Part shown: positions 1 through 10,866 of the stretch, in pieces
Layout of the letters: every line of letters starts with the position of its first letter
Position numbering within the stretch: the stretch's first letter is position 1
Source: Conoideocrella luteorostrata
Lineage: Eukaryota; Ascomycota; Sordariomycetes; Hypocreales; Clavicipitaceae
Assembly (NCBI GenBank): GCA_032433595.1
Contig: JASWJB010000222.1
Span: 1 to 64,000, forward strand
Direction: 5' to 3'
Length of the DNA stretch: 64,000 nt
Program-made: the position numbers and the translations under genes
Notes under the pieces: model-generated
The model's input: only the letters and a program-made list of their open reading frames with translations
The model's database searches: none
Told to the model about the DNA's origin: nothing

Positions 1-221
1 GCTCAACAGTCAGGGGCCGGTGTATGCGAAAATCCGGTCCCGAACAAGCAGCGTGGCCCCTTGGCTTGCCAGTGCTTGGCGTCGCAGCGGGTGTCTGTCT
101 GATCTGGTCGGGTATTCAACGCTAACGATCGAGCCACGGTGCACCACAAGACGAAGCCCCCTTGGGAAGATTCGACTCACCACTTCTCGCTGCACGCGAC
201 AATACCGGATCTAGCACCACG

Positions 222-1041
222 ATGAGATTGTCAACGATAGCAGCGGGCTTGATTGCCTGCCTGGTCACCGATGTTACCGCCACTGCCCTGACATACAAGC
301 TGGACGCCAACGAGAAAGCTTGCTTCTACGTCGACACCAAAAAAGACAATGAGAAGATTGCATTCTACTTTGCCGTAGGGATTTATGCGCACCTTGGAAG
401 CTATGACGGTTATGACGCGAATAAAGACTAATTGAAGCGACTCTACAGGTCCAATCCGGTGGCTCGTTCGACGTCGATTACCTTGTCGAGGGTCCCAACG
501 CCAAGGTCATTCTACAAGGCGAAAAGGAGCGACAGGGCGATTTCGTCTTCACTGCCCAGCATGCTGGAGAGTACTCATTTTGCTTCGATAATGAAATGAG
601 CACATTTGCTGAGAAATACGTTGACTTTGAGATCTCGGTTCGTCGCGCCTGAAAGAGAATAAGATAGGCATCATAACTAACAGAACCAAGGTCGAGAATG
701 AAGCCAGAACTGCGCAGTTGCCTTCCAAGCAAGGCACCTCCCCTGAGCAGACCTCCGCTCTTGAGGACTCCATCTTCAAAATTTCCAGCCAGCTTTCCAC
801 CATTTCACGAAACCAAAAATACTTCCGAACTCGTGAGAATCGAAATTTCTCCACAGTCAACAGCACGGAGAAGCGAATCGTCAACTTTAGCATTGTCCAA
901 ATCGGCTTGATTGTCTGCATGGGTGCTCTACAGGTGTTTGTCGTCAGGTTCTTCTTCCAGGTAGGTTACTGTTTACTAGAGGACTTCTCAAACTGCCACT
1001 GACCGAGTTTGATGCAGGGCGCTCGCAAGGGCTACGTTTAG
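222..1041 (+). CDS. p24 (emp24/gp25L/p24) family cargo receptor
   Basis: Four exons (222-374, 449-637, 691-960, 1018-1041) give 211 residues. A signal peptide (about 1-20) is followed by a GOLD domain with the usual cysteine pair (in KACFYV and SFCFDN), a short coiled coil, one transmembrane helix near the C-terminus (IVQIGLIVCMGALQVFVV) and a cytosolic tail starting RFFFQ and containing basic residues. This is the full p24 architecture and length. The family cycles between ER and Golgi in COPI/COPII vesicles and sorts cargo, including GPI-anchored proteins. Splice choices restore the family motifs FYFAVQSGGSFDVDY and EISVENEA, so they are well supported. The exact member (Erp type) cannot be decided by eye. 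Start chosen at the ATG directly before the signal peptide. Confidence 0.93.
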
Positions 1042-1529
1042 ACATTTGCATAGCATTTACTGTTGGTAAAGATGTCACGAGGCGCATGTGGGAATGGAAA
1101 ACGGAAACAGTGGCCGACACGGTATTATATGTATAGTAATGGGCATAGGAAGTGGCGGTCGTAGTTTTAGTCGCTGTGGATGTCAACGAATCCAAAAGTA
1201 TTACACTTAGGGAGGTGCTTTTGCTGGAATGAATCTGGATTAACCATGACTCTAGCCTAGCGTGCATCTGTGTCTGCGAGACTCAAAGGTAGGATCGAAC
1301 TACATTCTTGCAGTGTCATCAAATAATGGATTGTTCATGTACGGAGTAACTACAGAGCAGCCTTCGTGATTTTTCCCATGATGCGTAGTGGGTTGCTGTG
1401 CTGCGGCCGTGCTTGTGACAGTGTGGCTAAGCCACATTTGGATGCGCCACATCTGAAATTCCTCCCATCCACTGTACGCTCATCCAGTTTCTTCTACAAT
1501 CTGCATCACGTCCTCGCCTTAATAACACA
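1042..1529. other. intergenic, p24 3' side to PRP45 promoter
   Basis: No coding potential recognised. It holds one copy of the dispersed 9-mer TACGGAGTA (1340-1348) in the longer context TACGGAGTAACTACAGAGC. Confidence 0.6.
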
Positions 1530-3345
1530 ATGGCGTCGATCGCTGCGTCGCTACAGGCATCGCTGCCAACTCCAAAGTACACAGGGGAGGACGAGGAGTT
1601 GCCCTCCCGAGCGCAACAGCGAGGCCCTCGAATTGTCGGCGCTGGTCAGATCGATGAGACGCAGATTGTCCTGAAACGATCCGGGCCACCACCATACGGA
1701 CAACGATCAGGATGGCGGCCACGGTCACAGGAAGATTTCGGCGATGGCGGTGCCTTCCCAGAGATTCCTATCGCTCAATATCCGTTGGATATGGGGAAGA
1801 AGGACGCAAAGACGAGCAACGCGTTGACCGTGCAAGTGGATGGCGAAGGCAAAGTCAAGTACGACGCGATCGCGCGACAAGGACATAGCCAGGGCCGCAT
1901 CATACACACCTCGTTCAAAGATCTGATCCCTCTACGACAACGCGCTGATGCTGGAGAGATCGATCTCAGCCGCCCGGACAAGGAATTGGTAGCGGCAACG
2001 ACCGAGAAGACCAAGAACGCTCTCGCAGCACTTGTCAGTGGCGCCGTTGCTTCGCAGAGGCCGAAAAATATCAACGTCGGACAGCGGAATGACCCAACCT
2101 TTGTGCGATACACACCGACGAGTCAGATGGGAGATAATTCGAGGAAGCAAGATCGTATTATGAAGATTGTCGAGCGTCAAAGAGATCCATTGGAACCACC
2201 GAAATTCAAACACAAGAAAATTCCACGAGGGCCTCCTTCGCCCCCTCCACCAGTCATGCACTCTCCGCCCCGAAAACTCACAGCTGAAGATCAAGAGATG
2301 TGGAAGATACCCCCAACGGTTTCAAACTGGAAGAATCCCAAGGGTTTCACGGTACCATTGGACAAGCGCCTCGCCGCAGATGGCCGTGGCCTCCAAGATA
2401 TCACTATTAATGACAAGCACGCGCAGTTTGCAGAGTCTGTAAAGATGGCGGAAAGACATGCACGGGAAGAAGTACAGCAACGAGCGCTGATGCAACAAAG
2501 ACTGGCCGAGAAGGAGAAGGCACAGAAGGACGAGAACCTCCGCATGCTGGCTCAAAAGGCCAGGGAAGAGCGCGCGGCTGCCGGACGGGGACGAAGACAG
2601 TCCCCCGACTCGCAAGACTCCAGATCACGATCCAGAAGCTACAGCGAGTCAGACTCACCATCGGATAGTGATGATTCCGAGATCCGCGAGCGTGAGAAGG
2701 CCCGACGAGAGAAGCAGAAGGATGAGGAGAGGAAGCTTCGGCAGAACCGCATGGGTGCAGAGCGCCGTGTGCAAGTCATGGCAAGAGAGCAAAACCGCGA
2801 TATTTCAGAAAAGATTGCTTTGGGGCTGGCCAAGCCGACACAATCAAAGGAAACAATGTACGATTCGCGTCTGTTCAATCAGTCCAGTGGCTTTGACAGT
2901 GGCTTCAACGAAGACAATCATTACGACAAGCCGTTGTTTGCTGCCCAAGACGCCATTAGTAGCATCTATCGACCGCGTGCAAATGCGGAGGAAGATGACC
3001 CTGAAGTAGGCGACAAGGAGATGGCAAAGATCCAGAAATCTAGTCGGTTCGGAGAAGTTTTGGGCAAGGGTACTTTCAAAGGCGCAGCTGACGTTGAGGT
3101 ATGTCTATTGTCGAAGTGGGCGAAATTTTGTTTAAAAAAAAAAAAATCCACGCAGCAGGCTAACAGATTTATTGCAGGCTCGTGAAGGCCCAGTGCAGTT
3201 TGAAAAAGAAGCTGCAGATCCATTCAATGTGGACCAATTTCTGTCTGAAGTAGATCAAAACTCATCGTCCAAGAGGGGATATGGGTTACAGGATGAGGAG
3301 AACCGGCAATCAAAACGGCCGCGGGTGGAGGATGATGAGGACTGA
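1530..3345 (+). CDS. PRP45: SNW/SKIP pre-mRNA-processing protein 45
   Basis: Two exons (1530-3098, 3178-3345) give 578 residues. The SNW hallmark SNWKNPKGF lies near residue 265, preceded by the proline-rich stretch PRGPPSPPPPV and followed by a long charged helix (about 300-350). An RS/SDS-rich segment (about 360-390) and the C-terminal KRPRVEDDED tail complete the family layout. Length fits fungal orthologues. The protein is a core spliceosome component (Prp19/NTC-associated, present in Bact to C complexes); animal SKIP also acts as a transcription co-regulator. The intron ends in TTGCAG after an A-rich tract, and its removal joins GAADVE to AREGPVQF, a conserved junction. Start is the first ATG of the frame. 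It is transcribed in the same direction as the upstream p24 gene but is a separate unit. Confidence 0.96.
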
Positions 3346-4015
3346 TTTAGCGTGGACGATCTTGCAAAAATTGGAATTGATTTGGTTTATCCTGTACATC
3401 ATAATTGCTGCTGCAGATGAGCAACTGGTATAAATGGCGCAATGGTACTCCGTAGAAGACATCACATCAAATGACGCCTTTTTTTTTTGGAGGGGGGGGC
3501 GAGATGTGGCTTGGCTTGCTGTTGAGGCTCGTGAACAAATTGCGATTTGCGATTTGCTCTGTAGCGCAGCCTACCTCCAACAACAAAGAAATCATTCTAG
3601 TGAAGCCTTGTTTGAGTTTGGATCATGACTTGCATTAACAGATGTGAGGTTGGGGTCGGATCCATTGCGCCATGCGGGTATTCCGTTCCTTTCCGGACTC
3701 GTGAGGTATGAATGCACCTGTGGACCCCAACGGCTGGACCCTTGAGCTAAAATCCTCAACCCCCGGCCCATGATTATGGCCCGACCATCCGATTTCTGTG
3801 CCACCTCAGGTGACATGGTGGCATCCGAACTCTTGCATCTGACAGTCAATACTCCAGCCCAACCGAGTTCGCTCTGCGGGCTGTGTCGGGCAATAAGAAG
3901 TCATCCTGTCCTCCGCCTGCCTCACCACCTCAAATCCTTCCTTCCATTCAGCCTGCCAGCCAGCCAGCCAGCCAGCCAGCCCGTCTCATGGTGAGCGGCG
4001 GACTCTCTTTTCAAA
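3346..4015. other. intergenic with simple repeats
   Basis: No gene recognised. Contains TACTCCGTA (3446-3454), a T9 run followed by a G8 tract near 3480-3500, and a CAGC tetranucleotide repeat at about 3956-3981 just before the next start codon. Confidence 0.6.
3956..3981. repeat. (CAGC)n microsatellite
   Basis: About six tandem CAGC/CCAG units, 35 bp upstream of the start codon at 4016, so probably in the 5' leader of that gene. Confidence 0.9.
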
Positions 4016-4552
4016 ATGGCCTCAGGTTCTTTCTTCGACCCTAAAAAGGCACTCCTCCTCGCTCCATTCGCCTCATCCACATGCTCACTCCTCTTCGCAT
4101 GGGACCAGCACGTCCTGCTTAACATATTCACACACTCCGAGATATCGGATCGCGGCAATGCCATCCTCCCTACGTACTGGCGCGTCATGTTCCCGTGGGG
4201 CCTTACCCAGGTCGTTACTCTCCTGGGCGTAACGACATGGACGTCTGTCGGGGCCATCGTCTGGCACAAAGCACTGCTTCAGAAACGCGGCTCGCTACTC
4301 TGGTATGCTGCTGCGGGAGGATTAGCCGTCAGCCACTTGCTGTATGCGCCGCTGGTTGCGCCGCTGATCAAGTACATGATGGATGATGAGGGTGGGAGGC
4401 CGCTGGAGAGGAAGCGTGCCGAGCCGGGGAACAGAAACGTGGAGGCACAGAAGAAGTGGTTGTCGTATAATATGGCGAGGATGCTGACTACGGATCTGGG
4501 CGCCTGGGTGTGTTGTGCGGTGGCTGTGGCGAAGACGTTTTCGGTCGAGTGA
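4016..4552 (+). CDS. four-helix integral membrane protein, DUF1772-like
   Basis: Single exon, 178 residues. Four hydrophobic segments can be seen: about 12-37, 59-86, 96-121 and 153-173. A charged loop (DDEGGRPLERKRAEPGNRN) lies between helices 3 and 4, and the segment YNMARMLTTDLGAWVCC follows it. This layout and the W-R-x-M-F-P loop resemble small fungal membrane proteins of the DUF1772/anthrone-oxygenase-like group, but I recognise the fold only loosely. No polyketide synthase or other biosynthetic partner is nearby, so an anthrone oxygenase role is not supported. Start is the first ATG in frame, in the context AAAATGG. Function unknown. Confidence 0.75.
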   Translation: MASGSFFDPKKALLLAPFASSTCSLLFAWDQHVLLNIFTHSEISDRGNAILPTYWRVMFPWGLTQVVTLLGVTTWTSVGAIVWHKALLQKRGSLLWYAAAGGLAVSHLLYAPLVAPLIKYMMDDEGGRPLERKRAEPGNRNVEAQKKWLSYNMARMLTTDLGAWVCCAVAVAKTFSVE

Positions 4553-5379
4553 GTGGTGAGATGTGCTTGGAGGAGGGGAGCTGTGATAGAAGATGGATAG
4601 ATGGGTGGGAGCGCCATTTTAAAATGGCACTGTAAAATACCTGGGCGTTAATTGTGTATAAAAGTTTGTCAATTTGTCAATTTGAGGGTCAAAGGGTTAA
4701 TGTCGCGGCGGATGGAAAGGGTATCAACACACATGAAAGCGGTCTAGCAACGATAATTTTTATGTCACAATTATGAGCCCGTGCTGTCTAATAGACACCA
4801 CAATACCTGTAACCTCTCTTACTTTGGCTTTTGTTGCTCTTTTTCACCCATGCAGTCAAATCTCGCACATACCCGCAAAACTAATACCATAAGAAGCTCC
4901 TTAGTTGTCCAGAGCAGCACTGGCAGCAGCGATGAGTAGTGTCAAGAAGATTATGAGCCCAAGACTCTCTAAAAGTACAGCAGTAGGCGGCTGGAATTTC
5001 TGTGTATTGAATAACTCTTGTCTAATGATACCAGCAGTGCTACCGATGAGAGGTCGGCAGTCCCGTCATGCCTCGAAGGAGTAAATATGCATCTTTGAGA
5101 AGATGGAAGTTCTAGGAACCAAAAGTAGGCAGTTGATTTATACTGGCCTAATGTCTTCATGGTGGTTCTCCGGGTACGTAAAGTGAGCGAAATTGACAAT
5201 GAAGTTAACTGTGGCTTAATAAACAGCGAAGCCAGTGGCCAATTTTCACGTGCGTGAAGACCCTTTATATCCACCATGACACACCCCCAATTGCTGTCCT
5301 TGCGGTTGTCTCTGATGCCATGAGCACCAAGTATCTCGAACTCTGCTACAGGCGGTTTTGACCCCTTTAGGAAGAGGTG
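4553..5379. other. intergenic, nothing recognised
   Basis: Mostly AT-leaning sequence between a plus-strand and a minus-strand gene, so it contains two 3' ends. No conserved protein fragment was seen in six frames. Confidence 0.5.
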
Positions 5380-6306
5380 CTAAAAGAGATGAAGATCGGG
5401 TTCGTCTTCGTCGCTCTCTCCATCGTCGTTTTCCCTATCGTCATTTTCTTCGTCCTTGATTTCTACAAAGTAAGGTTCGCCCTCGTCAATTCCCCAATTG
5501 TCATTTTCTTCGTCGTTGTTTTCTCCAAATTCATCTTCGCCCTCGTCAATTTCCCCATTGTCATTTTCTTCGTCGTTGTTTTGTCCAAAGTCATCCTCGC
5601 CCTCGTCATCTTCGCCCTCGTCATCTTCGCCCTCGTCATTTCCGCCATCGTCGTGCAAGCGGCGCCGTTTCCGAGGTATCTGGAAAGCATCATCTGCGTT
5701 TTGCCTGAGCTCATTGATCCGTTCCCAAGCCACCTGTTTAGCTAGCAGGTACTTGTCAAAGGTTTCCTTGACCGCTTCCACAGCCTCATGTGTCCCACTG
5801 CATTTACTGCTAAGAGTTGCAAGTGTTGCTCGTTGAGCTCGAATATCTCTTTTAACCCAATTAAGATCACCGGAGCATGCTTGGAGTTCTTTGTTTATTT
5901 GATTGACTTGAAAGGTCTTGTTGCGACATCGGCTGTTCGCTTTACAAATCCGATTTTTCAACTGACATATACCTTCTTCGGTGAACACTTCCAAGCCTTC
6001 GGTCCCCAAAGTATCGGGTGATTGATGACAGACTTGGTTGTATTTCTGGATGCTTCTGAACACATCCGAGAGGTGTCTGGCCTGATTCTTTAACGCGGCT
6101 TCTTCTACCTTGGCGGTTTCATGGTCATGGCATATTTTTTGTAATCTCGTATCCAAACGGCACAGTTCAGATAGGCGACCATCTACGACCGTGTCTAAGG
6201 ATTTCGTGGTAGTAATCGCAAGCAATTGAGCTTCTACGTATCTGTCCCATATATCGTCGTCTTCTCCCTTGTGCGTTGCCTTGTGTTTTCCAGCCGAGTT
6301 TGCCAC
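5380..6306 (-). CDS. coiled-coil protein with acidic tandem-repeat tail
   Basis: Single exon, 308 residues; family not recognised. Residues 1-200 are hydrophilic and rich in heptad-like Leu/Ile with several Cys (for example CRLDTRLQKIC), which suggests a long coiled coil. A basic KRKRRR-type patch (RKRRRLHDD, about 213-221) could be a nuclear localisation signal. The last 85 residues are almost entirely Asp/Glu/Asn/Gly. They are built from a 20-residue unit (60-bp DNA period, about 5430-5610) and a shorter EDDEG unit (15-bp period, about 5590-5640). Codon and repeat phase agree, so the repeat is maintained as protein. No signal peptide or membrane segment. A histone-chaperone-like or nuclear scaffold role is conceivable from the acidic tail but is speculation. 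Confidence 0.7.
   Translation of the reverse strand: MANSAGKHKATHKGEDDDIWDRYVEAQLLAITTTKSLDTVVDGRLSELCRLDTRLQKICHDHETAKVEEAALKNQARHLSDVFRSIQKYNQVCHQSPDTLGTEGLEVFTEEGICQLKNRICKANSRCRNKTFQVNQINKELQACSGDLNWVKRDIRAQRATLATLSSKCSGTHEAVEAVKETFDKYLLAKQVAWERINELRQNADDAFQIPRKRRRLHDDGGNDEGEDDEGEDDEGEDDFGQNNDEENDNGEIDEGEDEFGENNDEENDNWGIDEGEPYFVEIKDEENDDRENDDGESDEDEPDLHLF
5430..5645 (-). repeat. in-gene tandem repeats, 60-bp and 15-bp units
   Basis: Plus-strand text repeats CATTTTCTTCGTCGTTGTTTT about every 60 bp (near 5442, 5502 and 5562), followed by CCTCGTCATCTTCGC units of 15 bp. Both periods are multiples of three, so copy-number change would keep the frame of the acidic-tail protein. Confidence 0.85.
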
Positions 6307-8328
6307 ATGGCGATTGAGGGGGGATGTTTCTTCACATGCTTTGTGAGGTGGAAACTGGTGTGAGCTATTATCCGTACATTAGTATGGTTGGAGAATAAAT
6401 TAGAAATAATTAAAAAATAAGAAGGGAGCAGCCTTGCCTGATCCTCGGGCGCGGTAGCATCTTGTTCAGTGTGAGGTTTGTCGTACCGCTGACACTGCTA
6501 GCGACGAAGGCTGGATGGTATTTGAGAGTCCAAATAATAAAGCTCTTTGTAACAAGTTGAAGCGCAGATAGTAGAAAAAAGAAGGATAAGAAAAAGCTGG
6601 GTACTGAGGGTCAATACGAATGTTGGCAGTGCTTGGCCGGCTGCCACATGTCACTCACCATCAGCTCACATTTTCTTCACTTCTTCTGAGTTCTTCATTG
6701 AGCACACGCCAGCAATTGTTGTAGATACCCATTACTGCTCGCGGATGGTTGCTGGGAAGAGCTGATATTGTGCAGCTGTTGAACAATACTGCAAGGTGCA
6801 GCGGGTGTGGTGATATGGACTTTTTACCATTCTCGCGGGCGCTGGGGGGCTGTTGATGAACAAACACGCTCTCTCTCTACAACACTATTGTCAACAGCAT
6901 GTTTCCATAGATGGCATATTTAGTCAACTGGCGAATGACCAGCCGACATCTCTACACGCTACCACCAGTGTGCCGGCTGCGCTACCATCCCCGTTGAACA
7001 AAGTTGCCCTGCACAAACTCATGGCTTGGCATCAATGCCTACCAAAATCCAGTACTATTATGAGCACGTACTACTGCAGGACGGGGTAATGTGCACAATG
7101 AAATATGAAAATGTCATCCCAATTCTGACCCTTAATAAGGAGTAACTACGTAGCTCAATACGGGACCAGGGTAGCAAGCAATTCTTTGTCCCTCATTCCG
7201 TTCCATTCGGCCATTTCATCTCAGACATGCAACGCCACCGCCGCCGTCAAACCAAGCTCAATCCAGCATGGGCCCGATCAGACTTGATCGGGCCAGACCT
7301 GCCAGGATGCATTCTCACAGCACTGGCGACAGGGCAATTCGAGACCCTCCCATTGCCCGTTGAGGCGCTGCTGCCCCTGCTGTCCTGATACGATCTTCAG
7401 GGGTCATTGAGGCGCAGGCAAAACGATGGTGGTGTGCCGCTCCTTCCGGCGAGCCGCTAAGCCGTCCACCAGCCGTCCATCCCGTATCGAACAATCAATA
7501 TCAGGCCCTCGACCCCAGTTTTTCTGTTTGGCGTCGATGTTTTTCCACAACCACAACTACCACCACCGCTTGAATTGGTGGGACATGCAACCGCTCGTGA
7601 AAGGAGAAGGGACAGGAAAGAGTGGAAACATGTCTTTTAGTCCATATGTGCAGTGCAGCAGGGTGGACGGGTGCTGTGCGACGCGCGTCGTCCGTTTTCT
7701 TGTGGCGAGCTCGGCAAGTGTTTCGCTGTGTGTCGGCCGGCTTTCACACTTGAATGGTTAGAGAGTTGCCGCATTCCGCTGCGGCGCTGTTCTGGCACTC
7801 GAATCACATCGCTGGTCCATTTTAATTTTTGTTCTCCCGTATTGTATAGTAACATAGTTAGAGTCTGCCCGCCCTCAAAGAGCAGAAGTCGTTCCTGTCT
7901 CTTGCATTATCGGCCGGTTTGTTCCATACATGAGCGACCAACACACGCATGCATCCACACATCCACACACCCACACGCCAATCCATCCATCCAAATCGTT
8001 GGTTACCACATCAATAAGTCTCGGCGTCTTCCTCTTTGGAAAGCCCGGCCTGACTGCTGCAACATAAACGCTCGACTTACACGCGTGAAAACCATCTGGG
8101 TCTGTCCCGTTTTTCCTTCTCGCGTCCCTTTTCTTCGCATTCATTTCGAAGCAATCCAGTCGCTCGTTTTTCTTGTTCAAGAACACTGCTTTTCGCTGTT
8201 ATAAGCATTTCCGCCAAGAAAATCGAACCAGAGCACATTTTCGATCATCGCTTGGCATTTTGCCACAATCCCGGAAATCCATCGCCAAAGATCAGCTAAA
8301 ACAACCCCCAACCACACATCCACACATC
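6307..8328. other. 2.0-kb intergenic region between divergent genes
   Basis: Long upstream region shared by the acidic-tail gene (minus) and the GH16 gene (plus). Open frames inside are short, overlap antisense frames and show no family features. It contains a degenerate copy of the dispersed motif (AAGGAGTAACTACGTAGC, about 7137-7154) and a CA/CCAT-rich stretch near 7940-8000. The part right of about 7900 is C/T-rich and is probably the GH16 promoter and leader. Confidence 0.5.
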
Positions 8329-9720
8329 ATGGGTAATTCACGATACCCCGAGAAAGTAGGATCCAGGGACGTAGCGCCCCAGTATCAAGATTTTCGGTAT
8401 GAGCGTAACAGAGGCCCTGGCCAACCCGTGGCGACTAGTCGGCCGTGGTGGAACCCGCGATACTGGACACGGAAGATCTGGATTGGCGTCGTGGCCTTGG
8501 TCGTTATCATCATTGTGGTGGTCGTCGCTGTGGCTGTGACGGTGTCCAAGAAGAACCGGTACCCGGATTATTCGCCCTTGACGTATAAGTTGCAAGATAC
8601 CTGTGAGTCTGGACTGCTGCGCGAGGAAGAGTTGAAGTGGACTAACATGAAAAGACGCGGGCGAAAGCTTCTTCGACCAGTTCACTTACAGAACGGGCTA
8701 CGATCCAGGTACATATATATATGAAGAATCATGTCAAGTAATTCTCGTGGTCATTCGCTAATACCTGAATAGCGGGAGGCTTCGTTCACTATGTTCCCAA
8801 AGAGGAGGCCATCAACCGCGTGAGTAATAGCCTCACACCTATTGTTTGTCCAGACCATCAACTTATACCAATTCAAATTAGAACCTCACCTACGCCACCC
8901 CCAACACAGCTGTTCTACGCGTCGACACTAAAGTCGGGCCCGGTAGCAATCCCGACGCCTCAACTGGCCGCTTCTCCGTGCGCCTGGAGTCCAAAAATAC
9001 GTACAACAGCGGCCTCTTCATCTTCGACGTCAAGCACACCCCCTACGCTTGCGGTGCGTGGCCAGCTCTCTGGCTTACAGATTCCTACAGCTGGCCACAG
9101 CACGGCGAAATCGACATCATGGAAGCCGTCAACCAAGGAACCGCTGGAAACGCCATGACCCTTCACACCACGGGCGATTGCTCTATGAGCGTAAAGCGCA
9201 AGCAAATGGGCACAACCGAACAAGAAAACTGCGACCACAGCGTCAATAAGAACGCTGGGTGTGGCGTCAAGGAGAAGGACTCCTCGTTTGGAGCTGCGCT
9301 GAATTCCGCTGGTGGCAGTATCATGGCGGTGGAATGGAGAAGCGCAGGTATTCGCATGTGGCAGTTTGCTAGAAACGCCATCCCGGGTGATATCACTGCC
9401 AAGAAGCCTGATCCCTCTGCATGGGGAACCGCAGCTGCCGACTTTCCAGGCACGGATTGCGATATTGCTTCGCATTTCAAGAACAACTCGATTGTGGTCA
9501 ACATTGATCTCTGTGGAGACTTGGTGTATGGAACGTGGGATAAGTCAGGGTGTAAGTCAAATTTGTGGTTTTCTCTCCAACCTTGTGGAGGAGTTGCAGC
9601 CAAAGCTAACTGATTGTAGGCCCCAGCAATTGCACCGACGTCGTCGCCAATCAGCCCGATTCGTTCAAGACGGCATTCTGGGAATTTGGCACATTCGAGG
9701 TGTACCAGCCCACTTCTTAG
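8329..9720 (+). CDS. membrane-anchored GH16 glycoside hydrolase (endo-1,3(4)-beta-glucanase type)
   Basis: Five exons (8329-8602, 8655-8708, 8773-8819, 8882-9551, 9620-9720) give 381 residues. There is no cleavable signal. A cytosolic N-tail is followed by one strong transmembrane helix (about 46-68, VVALVVIIIVVVVAVAVTV), giving a type II membrane topology. The lumenal/extracellular GH16 domain carries the catalytic motif GEIDIMEAVN, with E201 as nucleophile, D203 and E206 as acid/base. Nearby aromatic motifs ACGAWPALWL and SYSWPQHG are typical of the fungal mixed-linkage glucanase subgroup. All introns are 52-68 nt and their removal restores a continuous GH16 reading, for example DTYAGESFFDQFTY. 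Likely role is wall beta-glucan remodelling at the plasma membrane. Start chosen because it precedes the transmembrane anchor; the upstream leader is long and pyrimidine-rich. Confidence 0.93.
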
Positions 9721-10198
9721 GCATGCTTGGATGCTGTCCAAAAGTTGGTTCATTATTTGTGGTTACTAATGCGAGTATTGTACGAATGAATAATTGCGTT
9801 GCGGGATGGAATGATATCAGACTGTGTAATAGAATGGAAGCGACGAACAGAATAGTTTCCAATAGCTTCATTGCATGATTTGTGACCTAATGATTTATCA
9901 TTTCTATCAGTGCCTTGTGCTGTTTAATTATTATACAAGCCAGTAGCAATATGCAAGCCATCTGACATCTAAACGGCATTATTTGCTCAAAAAGAATAGT
10001 GGAGAGACATTCATCTCCCGAGGACAACGCCGTGCCCTATGCCTTTTATGTTGAAAACGTCCGGAACTCCCGAAAAACGAAAAACGAAAAACGAAAAAAA
10101 TCCGGCCAACCAATCCCCAACTACTCTATAATACAAACTCCTTGTTCCCCCACAATGTCCCTCCTTGTCTGATTCCCTATACATCCATTACCACCACA
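9721..10198. other. convergent intergenic region (GH16 / TIM22)
   Basis: Between two 3' ends. Holds a short CGAAAAA tandem array; no gene seen. Confidence 0.55.
10071..10099. repeat. CGAAAAA tandem repeat (7 bp x 4)
   Basis: Four consecutive CGAAAAA units, the last extended by extra A. Lies in the convergent 3' region. Confidence 0.9.
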
Positions 10199-10866
10199 TC
10201 ACTCCTCCTTGGGCTGCCTCATCCATGCGTCAATCGCCGCACTGAACGCCGCAAAGGCAACGCACCCACCAGCCATAGCCTGTGGCCCAGCATTCTTGGC
10301 CAGGATCCCGCCCGTCACACAGCCCGCCGCCACGCCGTTGGCTAGATCGTTCTTGGCTCGCAGCCCCTCGATGCCGCATTCGATTCCGGAGAACAGCGCG
10401 CCGACCTTGCCGAAGTTTTTGGCCATGGAGAAGGAGCGCGTACCCATGTCTTTGAAGCCGACTTTGAGTTGTTGTCGAAGAGGGAGCGACGAGATGGTCT
10501 GGCCGGCGCTGTTGGTGACGGGTGTGCCAAAGGGGGTATCGTAGGACATCTACGATGTGAGAGTCAGTGTCTATCATTTTTGTGGCACATCAATGTGTGG
10601 TGTGTAAATGGTCCGTACCGAGGCCATGAACATGCCGAACAGGCCACCCATGCCGAATCCCATTACGCCCGACATGACTGATTTGCCGAAGCAGGACTCC
10701 ATAGCTGATTGTACCTGTGGTTTCGGCTGAGTTAGCTTGGACACTGCTTGTGCTTGAACGGGACAGTGACCAGGAGATGGACGAGCCATACTGCTTTGAC
10801 GCCGGGATCCTGGGGGCCAGCGCCGGACATGGCGCCAGCGCTTGATGCGCTCGAGGGGAAGTTCAT
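10199..10866 (-). CDS. TIM22: mitochondrial inner-membrane translocase subunit Tim22
   Basis: Three exons (10792-10866, 10619-10714, 10199-10549) give 173 residues. The Tim17/Tim22/Tim23 fold is visible as Gly-rich helices: [18 protein letters not shown], the loop [24 protein letters not shown], and [16 protein letters not shown] followed by a last helix rich in Ala and Gly. Paired cysteines (in AMESC and GIEC) match the conserved disulfide of Tim22. Tim22 forms the twin-pore core of the carrier translocase, which inserts metabolite carriers and Tim proteins into the inner membrane. Exon lengths (75, 96 and 351 nt) are all multiples of three, and each junction restores the family sequence. 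Start is the ATG before NFPSSAS. Length fits fungal Tim22. Confidence 0.95.

Noticed and set aside
4016..4552. Anthrone oxygenase of a polyketide pathway
   Set aside because: Only a loose DUF1772-like resemblance and no biosynthetic neighbours.
5377..5836. Hydrophobic and Ser-rich plus-strand frames over the acidic-tail gene
   Set aside because: They are the antisense reading of the Asp/Glu repeats (GAC/GAG/GAA read backwards give Val, Leu, Phe, Ser).
7653..8204. 183-codon plus-strand open frame upstream of the GH16 gene
   Set aside because: Arg/Cys/Ser-rich chance composition, overlaps antisense frames, ends inside the likely leader of the real gene, no family motif.
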